Shown here: piece after piece, positions 13,733 to 26,030 of the stretch
Layout of the letters: every line of letters starts with the position of its first letter
Numbering within the stretch: the first letter of the stretch is position 1
Assembly (NCBI GenBank): GCA_023101725.1
Contig: JALJCO010012849.1
Location: 682,001-746,000 of the forward strand
Length of the DNA stretch: 64,000 nucleotides
Reading direction: 5' to 3'
Origin: Atherinomorus stipes
Lineage: Eukaryota > Chordata > Actinopteri > Atheriniformes > Atherinidae
Translations under genes and position numbers: made by a program
Notes under the pieces: generated by a model
Database searches by the model: none
Seen by the model: the letters and a program-made list of their open reading frames with translations, nothing else
What the model was told of the DNA's origin: nothing

Positions 13733-14125
13733 TAGGGATGCACGATAATTATCAGACCGATAACAGGCAATTATGACGTCATTCCGATAAGTCCGATATC
13801 ATGATGACTTACCCCAAAAACTTATGTCCCATAAAGTTGGAATTTTTAAGATTGGACAAGCAGAAGTTGAAAATCCCACTTTTATGCTTTTCTCACTGAG
13901 ATATTGCGATTGGGGAAAAAAAGCTGCTGCCTCACACGGGAGGCCCAAAGCTGCTTCCATCTTATTTTAGACACGAACTACCCCATACAGTTGGTATTTT
14001 TGATTTGGTATAATTAGGTATGTATGTGTGTAATCGGTATCAGTAATCAATATCGGCCTTTAGGAGCTGAAATTTATCGGTTATTATGTATCGGACTTAA
14101 AAAATTTTTTTATCGTGCATCCTTA
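13733..14125. mobile_element. hAT-like MITE, related ends
   Basis: Ends tagggatgcacgataa and ttatcgtgcatcctta, inverted. The interior differs from the 11536 family except for scattered ccgata/tatcgg motifs near the ends. No clear target duplication remains. Confidence 0.65.
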
Positions 14126-14424
14126 GTTACAATAGATCTTCCAGCAAGGTAGTCAATTAAAGACTGATAAGTATGCATGTATAGTTAACTGAAAAGTAAC
14201 TTGCTAAGGAAATATTTGCAGAAAAATGTTTTCAGTTTGTCCATCCACCCTTTTCTAGTCTCTGACATCTTGGCCAAATAACACCTTGAGAAGATTTTTT
14301 TTAGTTCTTCCTAAAATTTGTGGAAAATCAGCTTCCTAAAGTTCTGTTTATGGTGGAGACAAATGAGGCTCCCACTATGAGTGTTACCATGGTAATAAGT
14401 CTGACAGCAGATATTAAACACCAA

Positions 14425-14740
14425 CAACGTAACTTTTAGACCTTTAAAATATGCGTTTCTGACTCGTTTTGATGGCACACCGACAATCATTATGCACATT
14501 TTCAAGCTGTCACTGTCCAGCAGCGTCCCGGGGCTCAGAAACTGCACTACATGTAAGTTTTGCGTCCAGAATGGGGACATGACGTTGCACCGCGTCATGT
14601 GCTAGCAAACAGACATGAACCAGATATGAACACAGCGGGTGTTTTGAACGCACATCATGCCCGATTCAGCAAAGAAACGCAAGGAAACATTACCAGAGGA
14701 AGAAAGGAAAAGAAAGAGAGGAACACAGTAAACCTCAGGT
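14425..14740. repeat. dispersed repeat, left copy
   Basis: Shares with 15655-15930 the order: ctttaaaa, gatggcacac/gatagcacac, attcattatg, then cagcaaagaaa and aaagaaagaga. Roughly two-thirds identical by eye. Confidence 0.55.
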
Positions 14741-14744
14741 TAAA

Positions 14745-15510
14745 TTTGGTTGTTATATTACTCTTTAGAGTAATTCTAACACCATTGAGGTAAAATAACC
14801 ACCAGGCTGGTGAAATTTTCAGTTAAAACAAGTTTCCTCTTCAGGTATATTGCTCTATAAGTGTCTAAGTGCACCCAGGAAGACTCCGCCCTCTTTAGTT
14901 GAATATTTCCCATCATGCTTTGTGACTCTCTGTATGATCCTGCACCACGAGTTAAGTAGATATGTGATCCCTTCGGGTGCTTGGTGTGTAGTATGTGTTT
15001 ATAAGCATATGTTGTTGGAGTTGATAGTCATTCTGTGCACCAGCACACACCTGACAACTGTCATAGCAATAAGCTATTTTTCTCAACTGTCACAAATCCC
15101 ATGATGCTGTTTGAGTGTGAGTGGTGGCTCAGTCCATAGCTCAGTTATGATGGGATGGATGTTATTAACAAAACTTTGTTGTGCGATAGTGTACACCTCC
15201 AAGAACTCAATGCAGGTGCAAAAGTATTTACGTTTGAGTTGATTTATCACCACAATTGAGTAACTCTTTAACACTGCTAAGAATCAGATTAACTCTATCC
15301 AGTGTTGTTAACCTACAGTGTTAAGTTCTATTAACACTTTACAGTGTAAGCCAGTGTTAAATTTTAACTCAATAATGAGTAAATTTTACTCTGAAATTTC
15401 AACACTATGGAAAGAGTTAATTCAACACTATTTTGATAAGGACCAAATACACTCAGATACAGTGTTAAATTTAACTCTATAAGTGTTGATTTAACACTGC
15501 AAAATTTGCT
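14745..15510. repeat. second copy of the 5774-6478 repeat
   Basis: Same order of blocks as 5774-6478 with many small differences. The right part is dense in agtgttaa and ttaactct motifs in both orientations. Confidence 0.7.
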
Positions 15511-15654
15511 GTGAAGAGACAGCCTCGCAACTAAAATCCATAAACATGGCATACTGCAGCGGAAGCATCTGACCAGACAAGCTGATAAGAAATGTTCTTT
15601 TTAAGACATTTGAATTGCTCCCTTTGATGTGTCCCATTTTAGGACACATTAAAG

Positions 15655-15930
15655 CCACCACAGGAGTTGTTGACTTTAAAACGTGCATCTGGCTGTTTTT
15701 GATAGCACACTGACATTCATTATGTACATTCCTGGAGATGTCATCACCCTGCAGTTTCCTGAGGTTGAGAAACCACATTTCATAACTTTGCGTTCCAGCC
15801 CAGAGCATCACCTTACAGCTGTGGTTTGCTTTACGGCGCACAACATAGCTGACTCAGCAAAGAAAAATCCAAGCGCACATTCATGGAGGAGGTGAAGAAA
15901 AGAGAGAGAAAGTGACAGAACAAGAGATAA
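15655..15930. repeat. dispersed repeat, right copy
   Basis: Direct-orientation partner of 14425-14740. The two copies bracket the 14745-15510 repeat. Open frames here are short and unlike any protein I know. Confidence 0.55.
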
Positions 15931-16116
15931 GACAAGAGTCAACATCAGACTGGCTTCACTGGTGTCAGAGAGCTTAGAAAAGAGACAAGATGCTGCAAGA
16001 TGGACACACTGAATGAGAAATTCTGCCAAAGCTCAATGGTGTGTCTGGTTTTACTGGACATGCTGTTGTAATATCTACAGCAATTCATTTAATTTGGGAA
16101 ATGAGAGAGAGGGGGG

Positions 16117-16197
16117 GGATGGATGGATGGATGGATGGATGGATGGATGGATGGATGGATGGATGGATGGATGGATGGATGGATGGATGGATGGATG
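16117..16197. repeat. (GGAT)n microsatellite
   Basis: About twenty GGAT units, unbroken. Creates artificial frames of Met-Asp-Gly-Trp. Confidence 0.97.
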
Positions 16198-16579
16198 GCT
16201 CTGTACAGATTTCTGTGTGTTGCCAGGTATAATATGTACAAAGCATATGCTTTTGATATATTTTTGTTTTTTAAGTGTTGTCTTCTTTAATGGAAACTTT
16301 ATTTTCTATCAGAACGTATTGTGCAACAAGGTAAACACATGCAAGGAGTTTGACCGTCTCTCTCAGTTTGTCTCTTGTTGAAAAAATATATGATAATGAA
16401 CAAAGCACACATCAGAAGAAGAATAGAAAGCGTAACAATCAAACCAAAGAATTTACTTTTATATATCAAGATGTGTAACACAAATTAATATTAGCCTCTC
16501 AAAGCATCACAGTCTGTCTTACAGACATCTTCATCTTAAACTTTCACATTTCTTACTATATATATATATATATATATAT

Positions 16580-17056
16580 TAGGGATGCATGATATAATCG
16601 TCCCTCTCTGTATCGGCCTAAATCAGCCTTAAAACTGAGTATTGGACATCAGCCACCCCACTGATACTTAACCGATATTTAACCGATCGGCCCGCTGTTT
16701 CTAAAGTCTAAAAACAAAAAAAAAAAAAAACTACCTCTTCTTTAAAAAACTTCTTTTTTGACAGGCTTTAAAACTTCTTAAAAGACTAGGGGTGGTAAAA
16801 AACATTGATACACTCAAATATTGCGATATTTTCATTTGCTGATATCATATTGACATTTAAAAAACACACAGTATCAATCTATTTTACTAATGAAATCTTG
16901 TGAGATTTTTCAAAGTGTTGGAAATGGATAACAATACTGCTATTTGCAATGCTTTCTTTTTTTTTGTTTTATTTAAGGATTGGGTTATCAGCCACATGAG
17001 TTTTAAAATATTGGCATATCGGATATTGGCCAAACTTCCAATATTGTGCATCTCTA
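16580..17056. mobile_element. composite hAT-like MITE, reversed and shortened copy
   Basis: Starts tagggatgcatgat and ends gtgcatctcta. The body is the reverse complement of the 11536 and 46978 copies. One inner end (taggggtgg) is present and the other is lost. It sits between two (TA)n runs, so the target duplication cannot be read. Confidence 0.75.
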
Positions 17057-17058
17057 GT

Positions 17059-17110
<52 letters not shown>
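17057..17110. repeat. (TA)n microsatellite next to the 16580-17056 MITE
   Basis: Pure TA run; another (TA)n, 16556-16579, lies at the other end of the same MITE. Confidence 0.95.
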
Positions 17111-17112
<2 letters not shown>

Positions 17113-17781
17113 GAATATAAACGTGAGCATTGCAATGTGGATGGTATTGTAACTAAAAAGCTTGACTGGTTGGTGGAGGCATATAAACATGACATGGTAA
17201 TCGTAGATTAAGTCCAAGGTCATTATTCTTTGCCAGCCAGGCACCGAGGGCCGAAAGTTTACCACAAAAAGCTCTATCTGCAACTAATAAAATACACAAA
17301 TTCATGAGAAATTTGACCATGTCTGTTATCAACATTATGCAGCCTGTCAGATAAGATTTGGAGAATGTGTTGATAGAACTATTTTGTGGAGCACTCTTTT
17401 TCCTCAAAAGCATATTTGCAGTAGTGAATTACAAGGAGATGATGTAATTTCATTCTTGAGTCTTGTTCGTTTTAACATAGCTTGCAGAAAAATGACAATC
17501 AGCCTGATATGGGGGGAAAAATTACATCAGATGACTTGAAAATGGATTTTTGCAGTTTCTTTAAAATGCATCATTTACATCATGACTGAGAAACAATCTG
17601 CTCCATTCTGTCAGTTTCTGTTTAGACAATACATGAAAAACGATATTTTTTTTACTTATTGGGAAATGGATACACATATGTGGAAAGGATATGGATGAAG
17701 AGACTTTTCCACAGCCAAGATGCTCTGAACTCCTTTCTTATGTTGTTTTACTGTATTTGAATTCCTTCTCTCTCCAAACAG

Positions 17782-17866
17782 ATTTGAATCAGAGCTTCGA
17801 TCTGGAGCTGGCCTTCCTGAATGGCCAAACTCATTCCCTTCTCAGAGATGGGAGTGATTGTGAGAA
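17782..17866 (+). other. candidate exon F of an unidentified plus-strand transcript
   Basis: 85 bp, acceptor tctccaaacag, donor GAGAA/gtgagc. One frame is open and reads like protein (LNQSFDLELAFLNGQTHSLL). I cannot name the family. Its phase does not join the most protein-like frame of the next candidate exon, which weakens a coding interpretation. Confidence 0.25.
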
Positions 17867-18613
17867 GTGAGCCTGAAGATTGCTGAAGTAATTAGCATCA
17901 GTACTGGCTGGCAGATCCAATCGTCTTGTCTCGGATGCGGGAGGAGCTGCTGCACGCATGCATATACACACAACACACGCCCATATTCAAAGTTTAATTG
18001 CATACTGAAGCACGATAAAAAATGTGTCCTGGTATGCACAGACAGCTGTCACAGTCAGAATGCTGTGCCGCTTTGATGATTTAGTTAATCTGAAAGTGGA
18101 AGTCAAAACAGCCGGAGCGTCTGTCATTTAATTCAAGCTTGTATGTCGCTGATATAAACTTTGCGTGTATTTCTCTCTAATGAGGCTAGCGTTACAAAAT
18201 TGTTGTTTTCTAATATGGAGAAAGAAGATGTGTGAAATCTTTTTTGGATCTCGTGAGAGTTTTTTTTTTTTTCCCATCTTCCTACAATCTAAAATATAAT
18301 CGTTTCTGTCTCAGACAGAATAACAAACCCCCTTTCCCCTTTCTCTGCTCTCCTGCTCACATCTCAGCTGTTCTTATATCAGCTGTCCTAATATCTCTCA
18401 TTTCTCCTCCTCCATCTTTCCTCATCCCCTTCCTTACTTGCTCTATTTTCTATTTTTTCTCATGTCACTTAATCCATCTCTTTTCCCTTACTGTCTGTTT
18501 TGCAAACTCAAACCAACTCAAATATACATTCATCCTTTGTCCAGGTGTCCTTTTTTTCTTTTTTTTTTGTTCTCTCATTTTCTTTTTCTTTTTTCATTTT
18601 CCTCACCTATCAG

Positions 18614-18985
18614 GGTGTGTGGGATAGACTATGGTCTCAAGGTGACCCAGAGCATCTGGAGCTGTTGCTGGGATATATGAAGCAATTTAATCGCAGGCTG
18701 GAGGTGTGAGGAGACCGGACTCCTGCTCTCTGGTGACTCCAGACGTTGTGGCCGGCGACCCTGTCAAGGTTGCCACTTGCACTTAATCTGCATATTGAGA
18801 AGCTAACTGCATTGCTGAATTCAGTTTGTACTTTTTGGCAATAATCTTTTTTAAAGAGTTCAAAAGCAAGAAACCAAGAAGCTACAGTGGATGAAAGAGT
18901 TGAGCGTCCCTGGTGGAAAATTATAAAGTGACGTGTGTCTAAGTGATGAGCAACTGAATAAATGAATAATATTTAAGCTTCAAGT
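18614..18985 (+). other. candidate terminal exon G with poly(A) signal, unidentified plus-strand transcript
   Basis: Begins after a pyrimidine-rich stretch of about 380 bp (18230-18613) ending in cctatcag. Phase-0 reading gives GVWDRLWSQGDPEHLELLLG followed by YMKQFNRRLEV and a TGA at 18707-18709. AATAAA follows at 18957-18962 with a GT-rich stretch just after, the layout of a real 3' end. Product unknown. The transcript would run towards grin2c (convergent). In human the neighbour in that position is TMEM104, but this peptide does not look like it. Confidence 0.3.
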
Positions 18986-19338
18986 GTGGTCCATTTACAT
19001 TCCTGAGTCCTCCTGTCATGAATATTAAAAATCCACACTGTTAAAAGCACCTTATTGTTCTTTATTTGTCCATTTGCTTTGTTTCCAGAGGAACTTTTAT
19101 CGGAACCTTATTTGTGATATAACTGTAAGTGTTATCGTATCGACGTCTGCAGCCTGCCTGTCCCAGGTGCTCCACTGATGCTTTCATATGCATGACTCAC
19201 ATCTTTCAAAGGCAAGACAGGTCCTTCATCAGTCCTGATGTTAGACAGACACACATGCACCAATCTGCACAAGCTTTCAGGCACTCTGTGAAGATAGTGT
19301 GCAAAGTCTTAATTACTGGGTTTCATTATCACTACGAA

Positions 19339-19903
19339 CTTAAAGGTACGTTAAAAAACAAAGGTCAAGGGAAGACAAACTTAATATATAATCAAAAAAA
19401 ACGTGTTTCTATTGAAGTGTGATTGCTTCACTAGAATAGCTGTTATATGTTTATTTCCTTAGAAGGAGACATTTATATCTACTTCATGGGGGTGCACATA
19501 CATGGGGGCTGCTGTATTTGTGCTGCCATTTGTTTTGCTGCAGTGTCTCTAAATGGACAAAACAGAGTGAAGTGAGAACCCTCTGAACTTTAAAACTGCT
19601 GTACCAACTTTGTTTAATGGGACTTAGAGCACTGTTTGGGGTAAGTAATGCCTTAAAAGACATCAACAATACTTATAGTACAGTCATAGATACACCTGAG
19701 ACCGCTGGATCCACTCACAGATTAAAACATTTTTATGTCTGGGAGAATTTTGATCACTAACAGATAACCGTAGATCCATAACAGTGCTTGGAATATGAAG
19801 TCATTTGAAAAAAACAAAACAAAACAAAAAAAAAACAGCCTCTCTGTCAAATACCCGTCTTTACCACTAGATGTCAGTAATTCTAACACACTGTACCTTT
19901 AAG
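19339..19903. mobile_element. TIR element with cttaaaggtac ends
   Basis: Perfect 11-bp inverted repeat cttaaaggtac ... gtacctttaag. Contains the block accactagatgtcagtaa, which is frequent in fish repeats. Non-coding. Confidence 0.6.
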
Positions 19904-20097
19904 AAAACATTTAGAAGGAAATTACGTCCTGGTTAGAAATGATTTCTTCTGTCGTTATCTTGTTTAAGTGATTAGCCAATGATGCCATCTGGCTTTGGAT
20001 GAAAATCTAAGATGAAGGGAAAAAAAATCCAAAGAGCAATTCAAAACAATTTGATTAATTTAGATGTGAATCCCCAAAAGAAGAAAGCAATAGGGAT

Positions 20098-20504
20098 TAG
20101 GGATGTATATCGTTAGGATTTTATCGATACCGGTACCAATATCGATACTCCTTATCAATACCGGTATTTATCGATTCTCTTATTGATACTATAACATAAT
20201 TTAGAGTAAATAATAAAGACATTACAAGATGTTACAAGATCCAGTGGTGAAGAATATTTGTTCAGATGATGTTGAAGAAGCCTGGACATAAAAGTGGGTG
20301 AAGGACAGCTGGGAAAATAAGGGAATTGTGTCTGTCTTATTCCATCACTGTGATTATTTGACTGCATAATGATAACTCGATGGTTAGGTAGATGTTCAAA
20401 AAGTATCAATAAGAGTATCGTTTGTCCAGAATCTTAACGGTACCCTGGTATCGTTAAGATTAGGAACCGGTACCAAACGATACCGGTACTCGGTATACAT
20501 CCCT
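20098..20504. mobile_element. hAT-like MITE with ccggtaccgata-type ends
   Basis: Ends tagggatgtatatcg and cggtatacatccct, with about 60 bp of imperfect inverted repeat rich in taccggta. atagggat precedes the left end and occurs again at the right boundary (20505-20512), an 8-bp duplication. No gene. Confidence 0.7.
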
Positions 20505-21109
20505 ATAGGGATAGGTGGGGTGATCCCAAGTGACAGTAACATCAAGAGGAAGAAATGAAGGAAGCTTAAGGTCTGAAGCAGGACGGTGAAGATGTGGGAA
20601 GTGAAGGCAACAGTGGTGCCAGAGGTAATCAGAGTGCTCAAGGCCCTCAATGTACAGATGTATGTTTTTTTTCTTTCTTTACCTTCATCAATGAACCCCA
20701 CCCCCAGCTGCATTTCCTTTGGCTGTCTGACTTTTCCATCCCAGTGCCAGATTGTTGCAGCCATGTTAGCAGTCCAGCTTCCCCTGTGATTGTCCCAATC
20801 CTTCCTTTTCCTTGTGTTTTAGTCCTGCTTGTTTTGCATTCTGCCAAGCCCCCGTTTGACTTGGCAGCTACAGTAAAGTTAATCTGACTGTCTGTGCACA
20901 GTCTTTAGGATTCCCCTTTGGATTTGTTTAGACTGATTAACCTGTGCGCCAAACTCCATCTGCAATACAAGACATTTATATTTAACCCCACCTGCCGAGT
21001 TTACATGGCTACATTTCCCGTCTGTGCAAAGCGTCTGTATGTTTGTAGAGACAGTGCACATTAATTAATATCATTGTGCTGGCAAAATGACTCATTTTCA
21101 ACTGGCAAC

Positions 21110-21700
21110 TTAAAGGTTGAATATGGAAAACGGACAGAACAGCGACATCACGTGTGTCTAGGTTGTAGTTGCAACAGCAGAAAAACAACTCCAGCCATTT
21201 GGATGCCAGGCTCACTGCTGATATGCAAGTGACCAACAGCCTTCAGCATGACCAACAAGTAACGCAGAGGAGTTTATAACTGACAGCTAACGTTAGCCAT
21301 GTTAGCAAACAAGTTAGCTTACCAATCCAAGACGAAAGTCGCCATTTCCGTGTTCCGTGGAAAACGTTTATGTGGGTCCATTTAGCAAAGTCTTCACCTA
21401 AATTTACTCCAGGTTTTGCTCTTCTCAGGTCACTCCTCTACAGAAACAGAAAACAACATCTCCAGGGCTCTGAAGCAGCTGCTTCACTCGTCATCTCCAC
21501 TGTTTGCGCCTGTACCAGCCTAACTGTGCCCAAAATATTGTTCCCACACAGAGATCATATTTGGCAACCTGCAATGCCGGCGTGTATTGGCTTACAAACG
21601 TAAATATAATGCCATTATCGAACCCGTTAAAATTGATTTTATAATTACTTTTAGACTAAATATATTTTTTTCTAGGAAATGTTGTACTTTCATTCATTTC
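21110..21700. repeat. copy of the 34972-35640 element, opposite orientation
   Basis: Begins taaaggttgaatatggaa and follows the reverse complement of 34972-35640 through a block with gctaacgttagccatgttagc to about gaaatgttgtactttcatt. The far terminal repeat is lost. Confidence 0.8.
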
Positions 21701-24384
21701 ATTTGACTAATAAAGTAAAGCTTACAAACATGATGTCACACTGCAGTTTACCGCAGGGTATGATGGATTGAGACCCTGTCTTTTTGCCTTGTTAAACTTT
21801 ACATTGGACTTGGTACTGTATTCCTACGTAAATGTGTGTTTGTTGTTTTATTTGTTTTTAAGTTGTTTGGTTTTCAATAAAAGCATACGATGTGACTTAA
21901 GAAATAGTACATAGCATAATGTTTATCTCTGCCAGAGTGGTTGAATGCTTAATTTATTAATGGTTTAACTGACTCAGTTCTGTTGGTTCAGTGGCAGGGG
22001 AACAGTAGTAAGTAAATCAAAACTAGATTGCAGGGAGAACCAGGATATAATAGCTGTCTAAATGGTTTTAAAAACAAGAAGGGGGGGGGGGGGATAGTTG
22101 TAGTTGCACAGATGTCTAGCAGTTAAATATGGATGGAGAGCCTCAGCTGGCCTTGACATGTTTAGAGGGTCTGGATGACAAATAAACTGGATTACTTTAT
22201 TGCTGCAGTGTCAGGGTGCAGTTTAATACTATGCATTTATCTCATTAACAATGAAACAATTCTACTGAACATTAAAAATGGGATGGAGGGCTTGTGCCAC
22301 TTTTCAACTCATTTTAAGCAATGATAGGCTGCCAAATCTAGTTTATTGTTACTTTTTAAACAGATTTGTCTTTCCAAGACTTTCCCCAACACTTTATCTC
22401 CTTCATTTACTTATATATTGATGGGTGCTTTTTTAAAAAAAATCTTTTTATTTATTTATATCCTAACCAAACATTGATACCACAGTAACTAGATTGGAAA
22501 ATTAAAGAAAAAAAAAAGCTGCAAAATTTGCTGAAGTATCACTACTTAAGTTATTAACCAATTAGCTGCCCTATATGAACAAAATAATCCATTTGTTTGA
22601 CAAATAAATGAAGAATACATAGAAGTATTATGAATAAAGTAATGAAGTTACCTTCATAAAACAATTGTGTCGATGGAGACTGCTTTTTTTTTTTGCTATA
22701 TTTTCCTTGAGTACATATTTAGTGCTTGTACCAAAAAAGATAGAATACAACTCTTCAAGTTCAAATTCAGGCTTTTTGTTAAATAAAGCTGCTGAGTTCT
22801 TTTTGTGTTTTTCATGGATAAGTGCTTTTACTTCGGACTCTGAAAATATAGGATCTCTAACAAAGTAGAGGATTAGATCAATACTATGGCCCAGTCTAAA
22901 GCATGCCCTAGTAACAAACCAGAGAGTAATGGAAAAATTAAAGTGGTCAATGTTCAGACTCCGTAACATCATTCATTTGGTGTCCTGAATGGAGTCTTAT
23001 CTCGTCACAAGAGCAGCGCAGAGTTATTGCCATGGCAACAGGTCACCTTGGGTAACTTATCTTTGAGTACATTTGCTTCAGGCAGGCATTGGTTTAAAAT
23101 TTACACCATGTCATGACTACTACTTGGTCTAATTCACCAGCCCCCTAAAGAAATCTTGTCAAAAGCTGAACTTGACGGTGAATGTGAAGTGAAAGAACAA
23201 CATAAGTGCCAGTTGGCACAGAGTTTTATTTATTTATTTATTTATTTTCTGCAGTATGTTTTTCAGTCACAGGCCAACATGTGACCCAAATGCCAGAAAG
23301 ATATTCCTTCAGGAGGCTGCAGCAGATGACTGACCTCCATATGACAACATCAGAGAAGGAGGCTTTGATCGGCTACCAGATCATTTTCTTCATTTGCTGT
23401 TCAATATTTTTCTTTCCCTTTAAACTCATCCTCTACCCTTTTTCCTTTTTTTTTCTAACCTTAAACTCCTCATAAATTTGTGATTCGTTACTAAATATTT
23501 ACAGTTTCTGTTGGAGGATGCCCCAAACTAAAAACGTCCACTATCCAGCTAGTCAGCTCCACAGGCCTGATCTAGCACAGCCCGCCATTCCACCATTTAA
23601 CTCTGCTAGAATTAAAAAGTCAACAAACCATTTTGTTTGTTGAAGTTTTTCCATTTATTTTTACTCATCTTTTAAAAAAAAGAAAAAAGAAGAAACAGAC
23701 TGTAGGTAAATATGGCTCACTCCTTCAGTCATTACTTTAAGGAAACAAACCGCTGTATAGCCTTTTGGTGTACAGATGTAAGAGCAGTGTCAATTTTCTC
23801 ACAGCTAAAAAAAAAAAAGTACTTCTACTTTAAGTCTAGCCTTCTTCTCCTTTTTTTACAGCCAAGTTCGCCCTGGTTTCTTTGATTTTCACAGTTGCAC
23901 ATTTAATAAACGGTGTATTTATGAGGTCCTGCCTGTGACTTCCCAGCTTCAATAGGAACTAAGAAAGAGGACTTTCTCCACTGCACATTGAAAATTATTT
24001 TTGCAAGAAAACTTTTTCAAGGCTGAAATCTAACACATATGTTTTATTTGTATGTGTAGATACTTCTTGTCCCTGCCTCACTCATATTTGGTGAACTTCA
24101 CCAGAGCATTGTTTGGTGGACACCAAGGGACAAACTCTGCAGGAGGACAGTGAAGCTACTTCCTTGTTGTGCAAAAATTTTAATTCTTTCTTCATCTGCT
24201 AGGGGCTGGGTCCAAAACAGAGCAAATCCCCATACTCCCATGTTAAAAAGGCCAACTTCACAGCAGAAATAAACATGTTTACAGCCTGGTTCTAAAAATC
24301 ATTTTAGGTTTAATAGGTCAAGTTTACGTTCATGACAACTGTGAGGGGGGTGAATTTTTTTATAACTCATCCATTTACATGTTA
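21701..24384. other. no gene seen; short simple repeats
   Basis: Contains G13 at 22081-22093 and (TTTA)n at 23223-23247. A 114-codon minus-strand frame at 22628-22972 is not recognised. Confidence 0.45.
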
Positions 24385-25391
24385 TTTAAAGGAACTGTAC
24401 CTGATTTTGCTCATTTTCGAACCAGAGCGAGGTGAACAGTGTAGTTTGAACTGTAAGCCCCGCCCCTAACTGTTTCTCCCAGTGAGAAACGCTCCTTCTC
24501 TTCTTTTTCCCTCCTCCCACTCAACATGCATGAAATAACGTACACAATAACATACTTGTGCACAAAGGAACTCTCCAGAGAAACTTGCATGTTCCAGTGA
24601 ATTTACTGTTTTGATTGCAGTCAACGGCTGCGGATCAGCTAAATGACATTTTCTGTCATAAACTGGTAGTTTACCGTAACTACAGTTATGTACACAGATG
24701 CACAATTATGATGTGTTATGATGTTATAGGTGATGTTACAACATGATAACCTAATGAAGTATCTAACCAGCCACTTAGAGAGGAAGTGATGTAAAGCTTC
24801 TTCGCGCTGCGGTGTAAATATCATTATGTATTATACAGACCAGCAGAGGCAGCGCCAGCACCCGAGGACATATAAAATGTTACTAAGAAGAAAGTTATTG
24901 AAAAATACCTGTCCAGGGGGACTTCCAGTCCACATTAAGTCCGAGGTGTCCAGCTGCTCTCTACCTTCAGTACAATCCACTGAGATTTACATGAACTTTA
25001 TTCCTTCTTTGGTTTTTCCTGCGTTTCAAGTCTCTCCTCCTCAGTTTTGATGCTTTTAGGCTGTTTTACTGAAGTATCGAGTTTTCCTTCGGTAGACGCC
25101 ATGCGGTTCTGTTTACAAGTGCTGCCGTGCACGCGCTAGGGGAGGGCGTTCCTTGTTAGGAAACACTGTGAGGCTGATTGGAAACCAAAACTTCTGTAGA
25201 ATGAACTGCATTGGCATGAGAAGAGCGCCATGACAGCGTTAGAAACCTAAACTAAAAAGGCATGGATTCATGCATATACGTAATTAACGAGTGATTTATT
25301 TTCATGTAATTACCTCTTTTAACACATATTTTACCATGTAGAAAACATTTTTCTTAGAGAGAAAAATAAAATCAGGTACAAGGCCTTTAAA
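24385..25391. mobile_element. about 1-kb TIR element, non-coding
   Basis: Ends tttaaaggaactgtacctga and tcaggtacaaggcctttaaa, inverted with two to three mismatches. No transposase frame seen. Confidence 0.7.
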
Positions 25392-25674
25392 CATAATTAG
25401 GGGTGTGTTCTTTTGATTGACAGGTGACAGGCCGGGTCCTGATTTAGCCATGGAGGCTAATATTTAGCTCCCTGCATGTTCGCAGGAAGGCCTCAGCCTG
25501 TAGCAGAGTTGCACAACAGCGGCTTTTGGCTGGTTAACAGCAAGTCTGAGTGTGTCTTACCTTTAAACTGCCTATCTTAGCTTGTTCCTGTTCACTTCGG
25601 ATTAGCTCCATTAGCATTTAGCTTGGCTGTAAATTATTTGCTCCGCGGCTCAGAGCGGTCTTTGCCCATTTTAG

Positions 25675-25907
25675 TCAAATGTATCTATCTGCGGCTTGCA
25701 ACCTAGGGGCGTGTCCTATCGTGGGCGTGTCGTATTGTAGGCGTGTCACATAGTGGGTGGGTCTTGTTAGGTTTAGGGGAAGGGTCGGGGTAGGGTTAGA
25801 TTTTACTGTGCTCTCATACAGTAGGTCTGGTGGGTGTGTCGCCGAGTGACGTCACTCAGCGACACACCCACTTTATGACACGCCTCTGTCTTGCGAGAGA
25901 CCCTACT
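25675..25907. mobile_element. 233-bp insertion with 8-bp duplication and palindrome
   Basis: The 8-mer cattttag flanks the segment (25667-25674, 25908-25915). The sister repeat copy near 50465 has the uninterrupted site. Inner portions of the two ends are imperfect inverted repeats with ggcgtgtc motifs. It contains the 42-bp palindrome at 25830-25871. Confidence 0.75.
25830..25871. repeat. 42-bp near-perfect palindrome centred on TGACGTCA
   Basis: Both halves read gtgggtgtgtcgc then gagtgac outward-in; only the pair 25843/25858 fails to match. The centre 25847-25854 is a consensus CRE/ATF octamer. Confidence 0.9.
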
Positions 25908-26030
25908 CATTTTAGTATTTTCTGGGAGTGACGACAGATGCGACACGGCAAGATGGTGACGGTGGGAAACGCCCAACTGGCTTCACCTTTAGCTCTTCAG
26001 ACGTGACCAGAAACTGCATCCATTTTTTTG

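Larger units (their letters stand above)
25410..26030. repeat. dispersed repeat, inverted relative to 50380-50720, with a 233-bp insertion
   Basis: Reverse complement of the interior of the 50226-50945 repeat; both contain the block aaaatactaaaatgggcaaa or its complement. This copy is interrupted at 25675-25907 (separate entry). Confidence 0.7.

Noticed and set aside
16013..16381. Frame with repeated Met-Asp-Gly-Trp
   Set aside because: Translation of the GGAT microsatellite.
18438..18680. Alternative frame of candidate exon G (CGIDYGLKVTQSIW)
   Set aside because: Could join candidate exon F in phase, but it ends early and looks less like protein; kept only as a possibility.
22628..22972. 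114-codon minus-strand frame with a protein-like composition
   Set aside because: No family recognised, no splice partners and no neighbouring support. A database search would be needed before calling it.
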